Shown: positions 19,801-27,587 of the stretch, one piece after another
How the letters are laid out: the number at the start of each line of letters is the position of its first letter
Numbering within the stretch: the stretch's first letter is position 1
NCBI RefSeq assembly: GCF_030268685.1
Contig: NZ_BSRQ01000008.1
Coordinates: 320,698-384,697, forward strand
Direction: 5' to 3'
Origin: Microtetraspora sp. NBRC 13810
Lineage (GTDB): Bacteria > Actinomycetota > Actinomycetes > Streptosporangiales > Streptosporangiaceae
Length of the DNA: 64,000 bases
Position numbers and translations under genes: made by a program
The notes under the pieces: generated by a model
What the model saw: only the letters and a program-made list of their open reading frames with translations
Databases searched by the model: none
What the model was told of the DNA's origin: nothing

Positions 19801-20545
19801 GGTCGGCGTGGACGTTGGACGGCTTGGGCTGATGCTCGTGGTCGGCCAGCCGAAGAATACTGCGGAATACATCCAAGCTTCTTCCCGAGTAGGCCGGAGC
19901 GAAGGCAAACCAGGGCTCGTCCTCGCGCTCAGCAACTGGGCGCGGCCCAGGGATCTGGCGCATTTCGAGCAGTTCCGCCACTATCACGAGACGTTCTACG
20001 CGCAGGTCGAGGCCTTGTCAGTGACACCCTTCTCGATCACCTCTATTGAACGCGGTCTCGACGGCGTGCTGGTCAGCGCCGCTCGGGTACTTCATGCGCC
20101 AGTACGCGACGGGCTCTCATCAGAAGAAGGCGCCGACCGGATCAAGCAGTTCGATCAATTTGCCGAAGAACTCGTCGACGCGCTCGCCGAACGATGCGCC
20201 TGGGCGGCGCAGGCCACCGCGGACGCCACCGCAGCGGAGACGGTCCGGCGTCGGCTGGGATACCGGCTGGACCAGTGGCGTGCCCGCCGCTCATCGGTGG
20301 TGTCCAACCGCAAGGTACTGGTCTACGAGAAAGTCTCCGACCACGGGCAGTACGCGCCACTCATGATTGGCGCGGAGAACGCCAAGGCGCTTGCCAACAG
20401 CCGAGATGCGGCCCCCTTCGTCGTGGCCAACTCCATGCGCGAGGTCCAGCCGGAGATCAACCTGCTGGTCAGCCCGATCGAAGAGAATCTGAGACACCAT
20501 GAGCCGCCTGGGACACCGCAGTGGCAGCTCCCGGAGATGATCTGA
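16799..20545 (+). CDS. drmA: DrmA, DISARM helicase
   Basis: The protein has 1,248 residues from the GTG at 16799. Helicase motifs are FFPTGGGKTEAY (Walker A, Lys 510), IIQDELHLITG (Asp 758-His 761), ASTATARN, then QVGVDVGRLGLMLVVG and QASSRVGRS (Arg 1030). A Cys pair CPWCGTK at 622-625, in the insert between helicase motifs, may bind zinc. DrmA and DrmB form the core complex of every DISARM class; DrmA binds DNA and is thought to load on phage DNA. The gene is intact and co-translated with its neighbours. Confidence 0.93.
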   Translation: MTTPGTPNGQAADGSGAPSRPERRPYQLKHEPDGTSWTDRANLADILKRELLGPTNGPHEILDAPPDVAYLVGRIAPVRLAPKASSSQAQGPLDADTGEQLTDVGDAEDAHADRGVPLTAVDDTTATADEDTGVEDDPQRRGLVIPASMGLRCQIPAELEAFTVVASWGVYETLKEEAKDARLHRRYQRTPVEITQKIKVADLRHGQTETYSLKDKVVLRVDRFDDTARDRVIIEIALCNDSEAETRIPVNAWLYQTKIEVHADGAEVFLPVNDVLEADAWLERNDELRRLQLQYRDRLEFAHGRTCSADWEVSVGGRRASRVWTTWLPMSETPPVDAELIEGALLDMRKLAQASPEELREGLSPIVDRYAAWLDEQDGRVQALPAHLLLVGQEAVDEARFVHRQLTEGLKLLVGDPEVQRCFAFMNDVMADQRVRTQVAARRGANENLTVDEAHEQVLNGKFPHSWRMFQIAFILMQLPALTDPAHTRRGGDGSVAKAELLFFPTGGGKTEAYLGLAAYAFAIRRRQGLVATLDGGAGVTVLMRYTLRLLTSQQFQRAAALVCAAELTRRADPATWGQEPFRIGLWVGTDVTPKRVSEARNEIEKAAKGRRRLTVLQTQRCPWCGTKIGVGNVKAPNDDRRRVFVYCGDEFAECPFAEGGEVEEGLPVLTTDEEIYRLAPAFLIATVDKFARLAREGEAASLFGYVSQRCDRHGFVHPDYPGCTIQDGSKHPAKQGLPAAGKRHVPRLRPPDLIIQDELHLITGSLGTTVGLFETAIDVMASWRTADGRRVRPLIVASTATARNAADQVRALYGRDMSIFPPRVLDAGSTFFSKEADVTRDKPGRLYVGLSTTGVRLTTAEIRVAEVLMAAGQLLLDRSGRTADPYMTLVSYFSATRELAGMTRYLGDDVQTALSKGRPWSALPRRTGTDFGRLHIAELTARVSSSDITGTLDQMGVEFDPAYDSSQGRADRAKRREAGESLPQRALLPFDAVNATSMLQVGVDVGRLGLMLVVGQPKNTAEYIQASSRVGRSEGKPGLVLALSNWARPRDLAHFEQFRHYHETFYAQVEALSVTPFSITSIERGLDGVLVSAARVLHAPVRDGLSSEEGADRIKQFDQFAEELVDALAERCAWAAQATADATAAETVRRRLGYRLDQWRARRSSVVSNRKVLVYEKVSDHGQYAPLMIGAENAKALANSRDAAPFVVANSMREVQPEINLLVSPIEENLRHHEPPGTPQWQLPEMI

Positions 20546-22581
20546 TGCACGACGATCGATTCATCCATGATCCCGCCCAGGCGCTCGATCCGCTCGGCGA
20601 GGTGGAGCGGCTCAACGATGAGGGCATCAAGAAGAACAGGGCAAAGGTGGGATCGGCGCGCCCGTCCTCGCTGCTCTACACCTACGGCCCAGGCTCGATC
20701 ATGGACCTGCCGAACTTCACCGTGATGCCAGCTGGCCTGGACGACTGGGAGCGCATCTGGGCACGCCGCGATGGCGTACCCGAGATCAAGGCGCCCCGGC
20801 TGCGCGAAGTCGTCCGGATGATGCTCGGCGCGACAGACGTGCAGCTCCGCCCGCATCCTTGGCAACCCAAGCGATCGAACCGCTCGGCCGAGGGAGACGA
20901 CCTCGGGGTTCCATCGCGGATCTTCCCTCAGTGGATGCGCTGTACCGGCTGCGACATGCTCGGTGGGCTCGCCCAGTTCGAATACACCAACACCCACCCG
21001 TTCCGACCCGACTTGGCGATCTTCGAGCATGTCGGCTGCCCAGGGCGCAGAGGCGAGAAACGGCAGAAGCAGACCGGCGGCAAGAAGAGTAGGCGGCCGG
21101 CCGTACCCGCTCGTTACCTGCTCGTTTGCGAGCAGGGGCACCTCGACGAGTTCCCCTACGACCATTGGGTGCATCACTGGCAGGCATGCCCGGAAGCCGA
21201 ACGGCCGGTACTTAAGATGACCGACCGGACGGCCGGCAAGGGTGCCTCTGCCACGATCCAATGCGCCGCCTGCCAGGCTCGCCGTCCCATGAACGAGGCC
21301 CAGAACGATCGGCGTAAACTTCCCGGTTGCCGGGGGCGCCACCCCCATCTGGATGCGTTCGAGGACAACGAGTGCGGCCTGGAGACGCGGTTGATGCTGG
21401 TGGGCGCCTCCAACCTCTGGTTCCCTGCCACTCAGTCGATCATCGTGATGCCGGAGACGAAGGACGAGCAGGCTACGAGCCGAGCCGACGACGTCAGGAC
21501 CGCACTCGGAGAAGATCTCGCTGACGCCGCCACATGGCCCAAATCGGCGCTTCGCCGCCTGCTGGGGAGTCAGGGTATCGACCTGTCCGGCGCCTCCGAT
21601 GACGAATTGGACGCCCTGCTCGTGGCCGCCGCGCAGCCCGTTGTTACGGTTGAGGAGCAGGCCGAACGGCTGCGTGACTGGGATCCGGTTGACCTGCTCG
21701 TTCCGGAGTGGATTTATCTCCAAAAAGATCCGCTTGGCCCAGGGCATCGCGACGAGGCAAGCGGCTTGGTGCTCTCCTGGCGCGACCGGGACGCCCACCT
21801 GCCCAAGAAGATCACCCGAGTTCTCGCCGTCGAGAAGCTCAGGAAGGTCAACGCCCTCGTGGGCTTCACTCGCGTGGACGACATGGACCGCGCGGGCGAC
21901 CTGCCGTCGCGGCTCGTTCCCCTCACCCGCAAGCGCCCCAAATGGACCGTCGCCACCGAAGATCGCGGCGAGGGCATCTTCCTCCAGCTCGACGAGGCGG
22001 CCGTCGCTGACTGGGAGGGCCACGTCCTGAAGTCATGCCTGTGGGCGGCGCACCGCGACGCGAACCGGCGCAACTTCTGGCGGCGGTTCTCAGAGACGGC
22101 GAAGAGCGTCGAACCGGATTCGCGCCTCAAGCCGCCGCGCTACTGGCTGGTGCACACCCTCGCGCACGTCATCATCCGCGAGGCGGCAATGACCTGCGGG
22201 TACGGCGCGGCCAGCCTGAGCGAGCGGCTCTATGCCTGGCCAGCGGCCGAGGGCCGGCCGCCATCGGCCGGTCTGCTTATCTGCACGACGGCGTCCGACA
22301 GCGACGGCACGCTCGGCGGCCTCGTCCAGCTCAGCCAGCCTGAACGGCTCGCCGAGCTCGTCAACGGCGCGCTCTACCGGGCCGAGCGCTGCTCCTCGGA
22401 CCCGATCTGCGCCAACCGCACACCTCGCGACAACGAAGATTTCCTACACGGTGCGGCCTGCCATTGCTGCGCGATGGCGTCGGAAACTTCGTGCGAGCGA
22501 GCCAACCGGTTCCTCGACAGGCGTTTTCTCGTCGACCTGTCCTGTGGTGAGGGCCTTGGTTTCTTCGATCATGTCAGCTGA
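20545..22581 (+). CDS. drmB: DrmB, DUF1998-containing DISARM core protein
   Basis: The protein has 678 residues from the ATG at 20545, which overlaps the drmA stop as TGATG; a frame start at 20521 would overlap by 25 bases and is less likely. RPSSLLYTYGPGSIMDLP near the start and the Cys-rich end (AACHCCAMASETSCERANR before LDRRFLV) are typical of DUF1998 proteins. Further Cys pairs, CTGCDML and CAACQARRP, suggest zinc binding. DrmB partners DrmA in the core complex. No ATPase motif of its own is visible. Confidence 0.9.
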   Translation: MHDDRFIHDPAQALDPLGEVERLNDEGIKKNRAKVGSARPSSLLYTYGPGSIMDLPNFTVMPAGLDDWERIWARRDGVPEIKAPRLREVVRMMLGATDVQLRPHPWQPKRSNRSAEGDDLGVPSRIFPQWMRCTGCDMLGGLAQFEYTNTHPFRPDLAIFEHVGCPGRRGEKRQKQTGGKKSRRPAVPARYLLVCEQGHLDEFPYDHWVHHWQACPEAERPVLKMTDRTAGKGASATIQCAACQARRPMNEAQNDRRKLPGCRGRHPHLDAFEDNECGLETRLMLVGASNLWFPATQSIIVMPETKDEQATSRADDVRTALGEDLADAATWPKSALRRLLGSQGIDLSGASDDELDALLVAAAQPVVTVEEQAERLRDWDPVDLLVPEWIYLQKDPLGPGHRDEASGLVLSWRDRDAHLPKKITRVLAVEKLRKVNALVGFTRVDDMDRAGDLPSRLVPLTRKRPKWTVATEDRGEGIFLQLDEAAVADWEGHVLKSCLWAAHRDANRRNFWRRFSETAKSVEPDSRLKPPRYWLVHTLAHVIIREAAMTCGYGAASLSERLYAWPAAEGRPPSAGLLICTTASDSDGTLGGLVQLSQPERLAELVNGALYRAERCSSDPICANRTPRDNEDFLHGAACHCCAMASETSCERANRFLDRRFLVDLSCGEGLGFFDHVS

Positions 22582-23275
22582 TGGAGGCGCGGCGGCAGAG
22601 CTGGGCCGTCTGCTTTCGGGGCGCCAGGCACGCGAGCTCGCCGACCGGCTGGTCCACGGTGAGACAATCACCATGGCCCTGCGCGCGGTCCCACCCGGAC
22701 TGCGCTTGTCTATCCGCCCTCTTCTGGAGCAGCTTGCCGGTGGCGTCGTGCCGATCCTGCGGGCCATCGAGGGCTCGCGGTCGCTCTCGACAGCGCTCGA
22801 TCCGCTGTGGACCATGCCCGGCACCCTCGCCCAGGCGGGGCGGCTCACCAGTTCCATCTCCCACCTTGTCGAAGGCGCTCGCCAAGCCGTCACCTGCTCG
22901 ACCTTCAATTTTCAGCGCAGCTCAGCCTTATGGGACGCCCTGGCCGCGGCGGCGCGACGTCCCGAGATTGAGCTGCGTGTCTACATCGACAACCGGGCCG
23001 CACGGTCGCCGTCGGCCGAGGAGGTAGCTGCCCGCCTGCGTGGCGGCGTTGTTATGCGCACCCGCGAATTCGACGGCCGCTACGTGCGCAACCACGCGAA
23101 GTTCGTCATCGTCGACCACCGTTTCCTCATAACGACCAGTGCGAACTTCTCCTGGAGCGCCGAGCGGGACAACGTCGAGTTCGGCCTCTGGATCGACGAC
23201 GCGACGCTCGCCGAATCTATCGAGCGAGAACTCCTCCGTGTCGAAGATCGTCTCTTCGAACGCGTCGATGCATGA
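22571..23275 (+). CDS. drmC: DrmC, phospholipase D-like nuclease of DISARM
   Basis: The protein has 234 residues from the ATG at 22571 (MSADGGAAAELGR), overlapping drmB by 11 bases. One HKD half-site is present: NHAKFVIVD (His 175, Lys 177, Asp 182), followed by TTSANFS and the downstream Glu of RDNVEFG. A single HKD motif implies a homodimeric active site, as in Nuc-type nucleases. DrmC closes the DISARM operon; it is reported to be dispensable in some DISARM contexts. Its stop is followed after 40 bases by an integrase fragment. Confidence 0.9.
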   Translation: MSADGGAAAELGRLLSGRQARELADRLVHGETITMALRAVPPGLRLSIRPLLEQLAGGVVPILRAIEGSRSLSTALDPLWTMPGTLAQAGRLTSSISHLVEGARQAVTCSTFNFQRSSALWDALAAAARRPEIELRVYIDNRAARSPSAEEVAARLRGGVVMRTREFDGRYVRNHAKFVIVDHRFLITTSANFSWSAERDNVEFGLWIDDATLAESIERELLRVEDRLFERVDA

Positions 23276-23314
23276 ACCGACATATTTCGAGAACGAGCGG
23301 TGTGAGCGTGCCTC

Positions 23315-24148
23315 GTGTTCGCTTGTTTTGAACGGCTGGCGCTGGTGTGGACCGATGAGCGGGTCGTCGACTGGAACCGCGACCTGCACGACCGGCTCGA
23401 TGTCGAGCAGCAGCGGCGCGGGGCCCGGCTCAGCCGCGCCAGCATGATCAACGTGTACGCGTCCGTGCCGCGACCGTCGCCGGTGATGGTCTGGACACCC
23501 TCCCACACCTACACCTTCCTCGCCCAGGCGGCCACCCACCGGCTGTCGGCTCTCTATCGGCTGATCGCCCTGCGCGGGCTACGCCGGGGCGAGGCGGTCG
23601 GGCTGCGGTGGAAGGACGTCGACCTGGCTGCCGGAACGGCCGGGGTGCACTGGCAGATCACCCAACTGGGCTGGGAACCGGTGCAGGGCAGACCGAAGAC
23701 CGAAGCCAGCGACCGCACCATCGCCCTGGACGCCGACACCGTCACCGCCTTGCGCGCGCACCGCAAGCGGCAAGCCACCGAACGGCTGGCCGCGGGCGAG
23801 GTCTGGACCAACAGTGGGTTCGTCTTCACCGACGAGATCGGCCGGCCGCTGCATCCGCAGCAGGTCAGTGACCACTTCTACCAGCTGGCCTTCCAGGTGG
23901 GACTGCCGCCGGTGCGGCTGCACGATCTCCGCCATGGGGCCGCCTCGCTCATGCTGGCCGCCGGAGTCGATCTGAAGGTGGTGCAGGAGACCCTCGGTCA
24001 CGTCTCCTCCACCTTCACCCGCGACACCTACACCAGCGTCTACCCGGAGGTGGCCCGCGCCGCCGCCGAATCCACCGCCGCTCTCGTCAACACCGCAGCC
24101 GCAGGTGCTCAGACGGCCCGGCTGATCACCCTGCCGACCCAAACCTGA
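23315..24148 (+). pseudogene. Tyrosine integrase missing its N-terminal part
   Basis: A 277-residue frame carries a complete tyrosine recombinase catalytic domain: Arg 90 (ALRGLRRGEAVGL), Lys 128 (GRPKTEASDR), HDLRHGAAS (His 203, Arg 206), LGHVSST (His 229) and Tyr 239 (RDTYTS). PSPVMVWTPSHTYTFL just before it is the usual linker. The arm-binding and most of the core-binding domain are missing, and the first ~50 residues read only partly like the family. It ends upstream of a terminator and of arm-type repeats, the expected position for an element integrase. It probably belongs to the element that brought in the 2.6-31 kb block and is now inactive. Confidence 0.8.
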
Positions 24149-24180
24149 GACACCACCACCTGAGCCACCGAACACAGGCC

Positions 24181-24204
24181 GGCCCGCCGATTCTTCGGCG
24201 GGCC
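24181..24204 (+). terminator. Terminator after the integrase gene
   Basis: GGCCCGCCGA (24181-24190) and its exact complement (24195-24204) enclose a four-base TTCT loop and are followed by TGCCTGTTTG. It lies 33 bases after the integrase stop. Confidence 0.75.
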
Positions 24205-24444
24205 TGCCTGTTTGCTCTCAACGGTTATGCGCAGACGGTGCAGCCGATCGATCCCTGGGCTGCGCGGTGAACGGGGCCGAGGGGATCGCTGCGAGAAGCA
24301 GCGGATCTTTTATCTGCTGGACACGAGCGGCGTGGTAGGCAAGAAGAGCCGGCTTGGACAAGGTTTGACCGCATATAAGACCAGCGCTGACCAGCGACGC
24401 CGTGCAGACTGTCTTGCTTGATCTTCTGGTGGCCGTCGCTGGGG

Positions 24445-24531
24445 TCTGAACTGACGGTGGCGGTTTAAATGATCTATCGCGATACACGATCCGTACACAA
24501 GAGTAACCACCGAGCAACCAGCCATGATCAA
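24445..24531. repeat. Integrase arm-type repeat, copy 3
   Basis: The segment with AAATGATCTA, CCGTACACAAGAG, AACCACCGAGCAACCA and CATGATCAA closely matches 31035-31110. There it sits directly before the tRNA-Met core; here no tRNA core follows, and a kinase gene fragment comes next. This suggests a deleted or rearranged attachment junction. The rest of 24205-24568 holds no gene. Confidence 0.65.
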
Positions 24532-24568
24532 CAACGGCCGTCGCCCGTGCGCGGCCCCTCCCGGGTGA

Positions 24569-24882
24569 CTAGCTCGCCCGGGGACGGCCCCGTACGTTTT
24601 CGCTGACCGGGTATGGCGCCCCGCCAGCGATCTCGGCGTCGATGACCCGCGCCGTGTAGAACTCCGCCACGGACCGGGCGATCTCGCTCTCGCGCAGGAA
24701 CCGCTACAGGGCCTCGGGTTCAGCGGCCGTCCGGGCGTGCAGCGTTTTGACGACCACCCGCTCGCCCAAGGGCGCCTCACCCAGGTAGACGATGCCCTGC
24801 CCGCCCACGCCCAGCACCCCGGTCAGCCGGTAGTCGCCGATCCACCGGGAGTCGCTGTCGGCTAGCGAGCGCGGATCAGACA
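24569..24882 (-). pseudogene. Ser/Thr protein kinase, truncated N-lobe
   Basis: From an ATG at 24882 the frame reads MSDPRSLADSDSRWIGDYRL, then GVLGVGGQGIVYLGE (glycine loop) and RVVVKTLHA (catalytic Lys). An in-frame TAG follows EPEAL. Reading through it continues RFLRESEIARSVAEFYTARV and PYPVSE before ending near 24569. No catalytic loop exists. This is the 5' end of an actinobacterial PknB-type kinase, cut by island DNA and carrying a stop mutation. Confidence 0.75.
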
Positions 24883-25267
24883 TGCGGCGTCCTTCTCCCG
24901 AGCTGAGCGATGATCCACTCCGACTGTACAAAAGGTATACGCCCGCATGATGGCCGCGAAAGGATCAACCTGTGGCGCAGTGGCACACGAGTTTCGCGCC
25001 GGCCGCCTGCACCGGTCTGGCAGGAGCACGACTCCGTTAGTCGCCATCGTCGCGCCGACCGAACGGGTAGCCGAAGGCAATGTGCCTATGTGTCTGACAG
25101 GATCATCTATCGCTGACCTGCGGGAAGGCGCCAACAGCCCGAGATAACGATGGTGGTCTTGGGGCTGTCCTCCTGCGTTTGGTCGGTTCGGCGACCGCGC
25201 CGTCGAGCCGCCTGTTCCACTGTTGCCGTACGCAAGATCAGTGCTGGCCGGTGGGTTGTGTGTCAGT
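24883..25267. other. Gene-free spacer
   Basis: Between the kinase remnant and the CBASS-like effector stop I see only short frames with non-coding composition. The kinase's original promoter may lie near 24900-24940. No repeat or hairpin stands out. Confidence 0.35.
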
Positions 25268-25936
25268 TCATGGGTTCAACACGTTTGTACCGCTCGCGGT
25301 ACGAGCAGCATCTCCCCGTGCCGGCGGTTCATGGGCGACTACGGACTTTCCCGAACTCTGTAGGCAACCTCGTTGCCGTAGACGTCGTAGCGTCCATCGT
25401 CTCCACATGAGACGGCGGTACCCGAATCGGTAGATAACCGCGATCTCCATCCGGGCGACGATCTGGTCAACGTCTTGTGAGCCGGCATCACCGAGAACCA
25501 TGCCGGCGGCCGTCGTCACGGGTGGTGTTTGCCAAGCGGCTACGCATGCGGGTGAGACGCGGGCGCTGAGCTCTACGAGGCAGGAGTCGAAGACCTTACT
25601 AATGGCTTGGCTTTCGGCGGCGACCCAGGCTTTGGACTCGGCCAGTTGTTCTTGAAGACTGTGGCCGTGGTTGGCAAGTGCCGCCAGCGTGCTGGGCTCG
25701 TCATCGGTTCGTCGGCGGATTCGGTAGGGGTATTCGGCCCAGGCTACGAGGCAGCGGACCACCTGGGCGTAACGGTCACGCCGGATGGCGGCATTGGCCT
25801 TGGCGTTACCCAGGAGGGTGCCGAGCACTCCGGCGAGCACGCTTGAGCCGAGAATGGCCAGGCCGACCGAGAGTAGGGCTGACTGCTCGGTGGCCTGGCC
25901 GGGGGCTAAGTGTGTGATCAGCAGCGTCGGACCCAT
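25268..25936 (-). CDS. Membrane-anchored putative CBASS effector
   Basis: The protein has 222 residues. One clear transmembrane segment lies at about residues 20-43 (SVGLAILGSSVLAGVLGTLL), followed by a basic turn and a mostly helical cytoplasmic region with many Arg. It is the last of three overlapping genes: its ATG lies inside the E2-like gene, overlapping by 19 bases. Its place after a CD-NTase suggests it is the effector that responds to the cyclic nucleotide and damages the membrane, as many CBASS effectors do. I do not recognise a named effector domain, so the role rests on context. Confidence 0.6.
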   Translation of the reverse strand: MGPTLLITHLAPGQATEQSALLSVGLAILGSSVLAGVLGTLLGNAKANAAIRRDRYAQVVRCLVAWAEYPYRIRRRTDDEPSTLAALANHGHSLQEQLAESKAWVAAESQAISKVFDSCLVELSARVSPACVAAWQTPPVTTAAGMVLGDAGSQDVDQIVARMEIAVIYRFGYRRLMWRRWTLRRLRQRGCLQSSGKSVVAHEPPARGDAARTASGTNVLNP

Positions 25937-26433
25937 CGGTGTTGTTCCCTCCGCATCTGAGGCGTGCGAATACGGTGGGGCTTGGCATAGCCGTCACCGT
26001 GTGGGGCATCTTCGCACGGCCAGACGTTGGTGCGCCGCCATGCCTCCTCGAGCATTAGGTGCCGATGGATTAAGGTGATGAGCGGCTCCAGGCCGTCCTC
26101 GGGTAGCCAGCGCAGTGCAGGATCGTCTCGGTTGTACTGCAGGCACAGATCGGCGGGCTGGGTGTTGCGGTGTTTGAAGCGGCGTCTGGAGCTTGATCTC
26201 GGGTAAACGTGGATGTGATCGCCGGGCGGAATGATCACCAACCGCACGCGCTCGGTCGGATAGCCGTCGCGTGCGAGGGCAGGCAGGGGCATCAGGGTCA
26301 ATTCGAGCAGGGCGGCACCTCGCCAACCGCTGCGGCCGGTGGCCTCCGCCACGCCGTACAGGTCGGCGTGGCGGAGGAGGTATTCGGCTGCCTTGGCAGG
26401 ATCAATGAGTGCCTCGGTTACCGAGTACGCCAT
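25918..26433 (-). CDS. E2-like CBASS accessory protein
   Basis: The protein has 171 residues. A segment with H-R-N followed by ADLCLQY (Cys 97) resembles the active-site region of ubiquitin E2 enzymes. The C-terminal half has HRHLMLEEAWRRT with WPCEDAPHG, a pattern I associate with E2-only proteins beside CD-NTases (type II-short CBASS). In such systems the E2 protein conjugates the cyclase C-terminus to targets and so regulates it. There is no E1 or JAB gene here. It overlaps the cyclase by 16 bases and the effector by 19. The family call is from motifs and context; a remote alternative is an unrelated scaffold protein. Confidence 0.65.
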   Translation of the reverse strand: MAYSVTEALIDPAKAAEYLLRHADLYGVAEATGRSGWRGAALLELTLMPLPALARDGYPTERVRLVIIPPGDHIHVYPRSSSRRRFKHRNTQPADLCLQYNRDDPALRWLPEDGLEPLITLIHRHLMLEEAWRRTNVWPCEDAPHGDGYAKPHRIRTPQMRREQHRWVRRC

Positions 26434-27434
26434 GACCTCGCCGGTCTGTTCGGCTGCGCCCCGCGCCGGGAGGAGACGGCGCGGCCGGTCGAGGTGATGC
26501 TGCCTGCCGTCAGCGCGGCCAGCGCCTGGGCGGCGGTCTGCGCAGACGGCGCCGGGAACGGGTCGCCGAAAACCGAGTGCCAGATCTCGATGGCGGCCTC
26601 GTGCTCGCCGTCAGCGGCCAGACGGAGGGCCTCCCGGCCGCGTGCCGTCGCCGTCGCGAAGGCCTTGCTGTAGGTCGTCCGGTCGGACGGCGTCCATTCC
26701 TCGGCCAGGTCGTCGACCCCGGTGGGGTCCATCACCTTGCCCATCACCGCGGTGGCCGCGTGCTCGAAGGAGGCCACCATGGCGGCCGCGTGCGCCATCT
26801 TCTTGGTGATCGCGGCGTAGCACAACGACTCGATGACCAGCCCGCACAAGCCCTGCAGTTCGGGCTTGTCGCCCTTGAACGACTTGCCCATGCGCACCTG
26901 GTGAACGAACACGCCGCCCGTCGCCTTGTTCCGGTCAACCACTACCCGGCGCAGCGTACGGGTGTTAGACCTCTCCCAGCGGTCGAGCTCACGGTCAGCG
27001 ATGAACACGTCTTCGCCGCCGTTGATGTCGGCGAAGGCCGGGACCAAGTCGACGGTGAAAATGCAGTCGGGAAAGGTGATCTGCAAGGCGTGCGCGGGCT
27101 CGTCGTCAACGTCGAAGCGGGCATCCGGCCAGTGCTTCTCAATCTCACGGCGAAGCCGGGCCATCGCCGCTGCGGGCCCGCCCTTGCCCGCGCCGAACCA
27201 CGCCTTACGGAATTCCTCGCTCAAGACGATGACCATGTCGACGTCCTTCAACGGCTTGAGCATGGTCTTGCGGGCGAAGCTGCCCTGCAAGAAGGTGGAG
27301 GCGGCGATACCCGCTCCCGTGAGCACCTCGGTGATCTCCTGGTGCCGCCGCATCGCCTTGTCCCGCACGGCGGGGTCGAGGTTGAGCGCGGTGTCGAAGA
27401 TCCCGAAGGCCGCCGGGGTCGATGTCGGATTCAT
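26418..27434 (-). CDS. CD-NTase, cyclic-oligonucleotide synthase of CBASS
   Basis: The protein has 338 residues from the ATG at 27434 (MNPTSTPAAFGIF); the frame continues upstream without coding character. Nucleotidyltransferase active-site residues are present: FLQGSFARKT (Gly-Ser 51-52), KDVDMVIVL (Asp 64, Asp 66) and FTVDLVPAF (Asp 129). It should make a cyclic di- or trinucleotide on phage sensing. The C-terminus is basic and apparently disordered (PARSWRTR), which fits conjugation by an E2-like partner. It is the first gene of a three-gene overlapping operon. No strong ribosome site precedes it. Confidence 0.85.
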   Translation of the reverse strand: MNPTSTPAAFGIFDTALNLDPAVRDKAMRRHQEITEVLTGAGIAASTFLQGSFARKTMLKPLKDVDMVIVLSEEFRKAWFGAGKGGPAAAMARLRREIEKHWPDARFDVDDEPAHALQITFPDCIFTVDLVPAFADINGGEDVFIADRELDRWERSNTRTLRRVVVDRNKATGGVFVHQVRMGKSFKGDKPELQGLCGLVIESLCYAAITKKMAHAAAMVASFEHAATAVMGKVMDPTGVDDLAEEWTPSDRTTYSKAFATATARGREALRLAADGEHEAAIEIWHSVFGDPFPAPSAQTAAQALAALTAGSITSTGRAVSSRRGAQPNRPARSWRTR

Positions 27435-27587
27435 GTTCGTGTTGAGTGTCCTGTTCCGCCGACGTGGGTTGCGAGGTGAGCGTTGTCGGCGTTGGCGCGG
27501 CACCTGGGGTGGGGCCCGCACGATCGGGCCTCACGCCAGGAACAGACGACCTAATTGGCCTCTCGCCGCACACCGGTCAGAAAAATC

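Noticed and set aside
20323..22023. A 566-residue antisense frame across drmA-drmB
   Set aside because: It has no domain or ribosome site and overlaps two well-supported DISARM genes.
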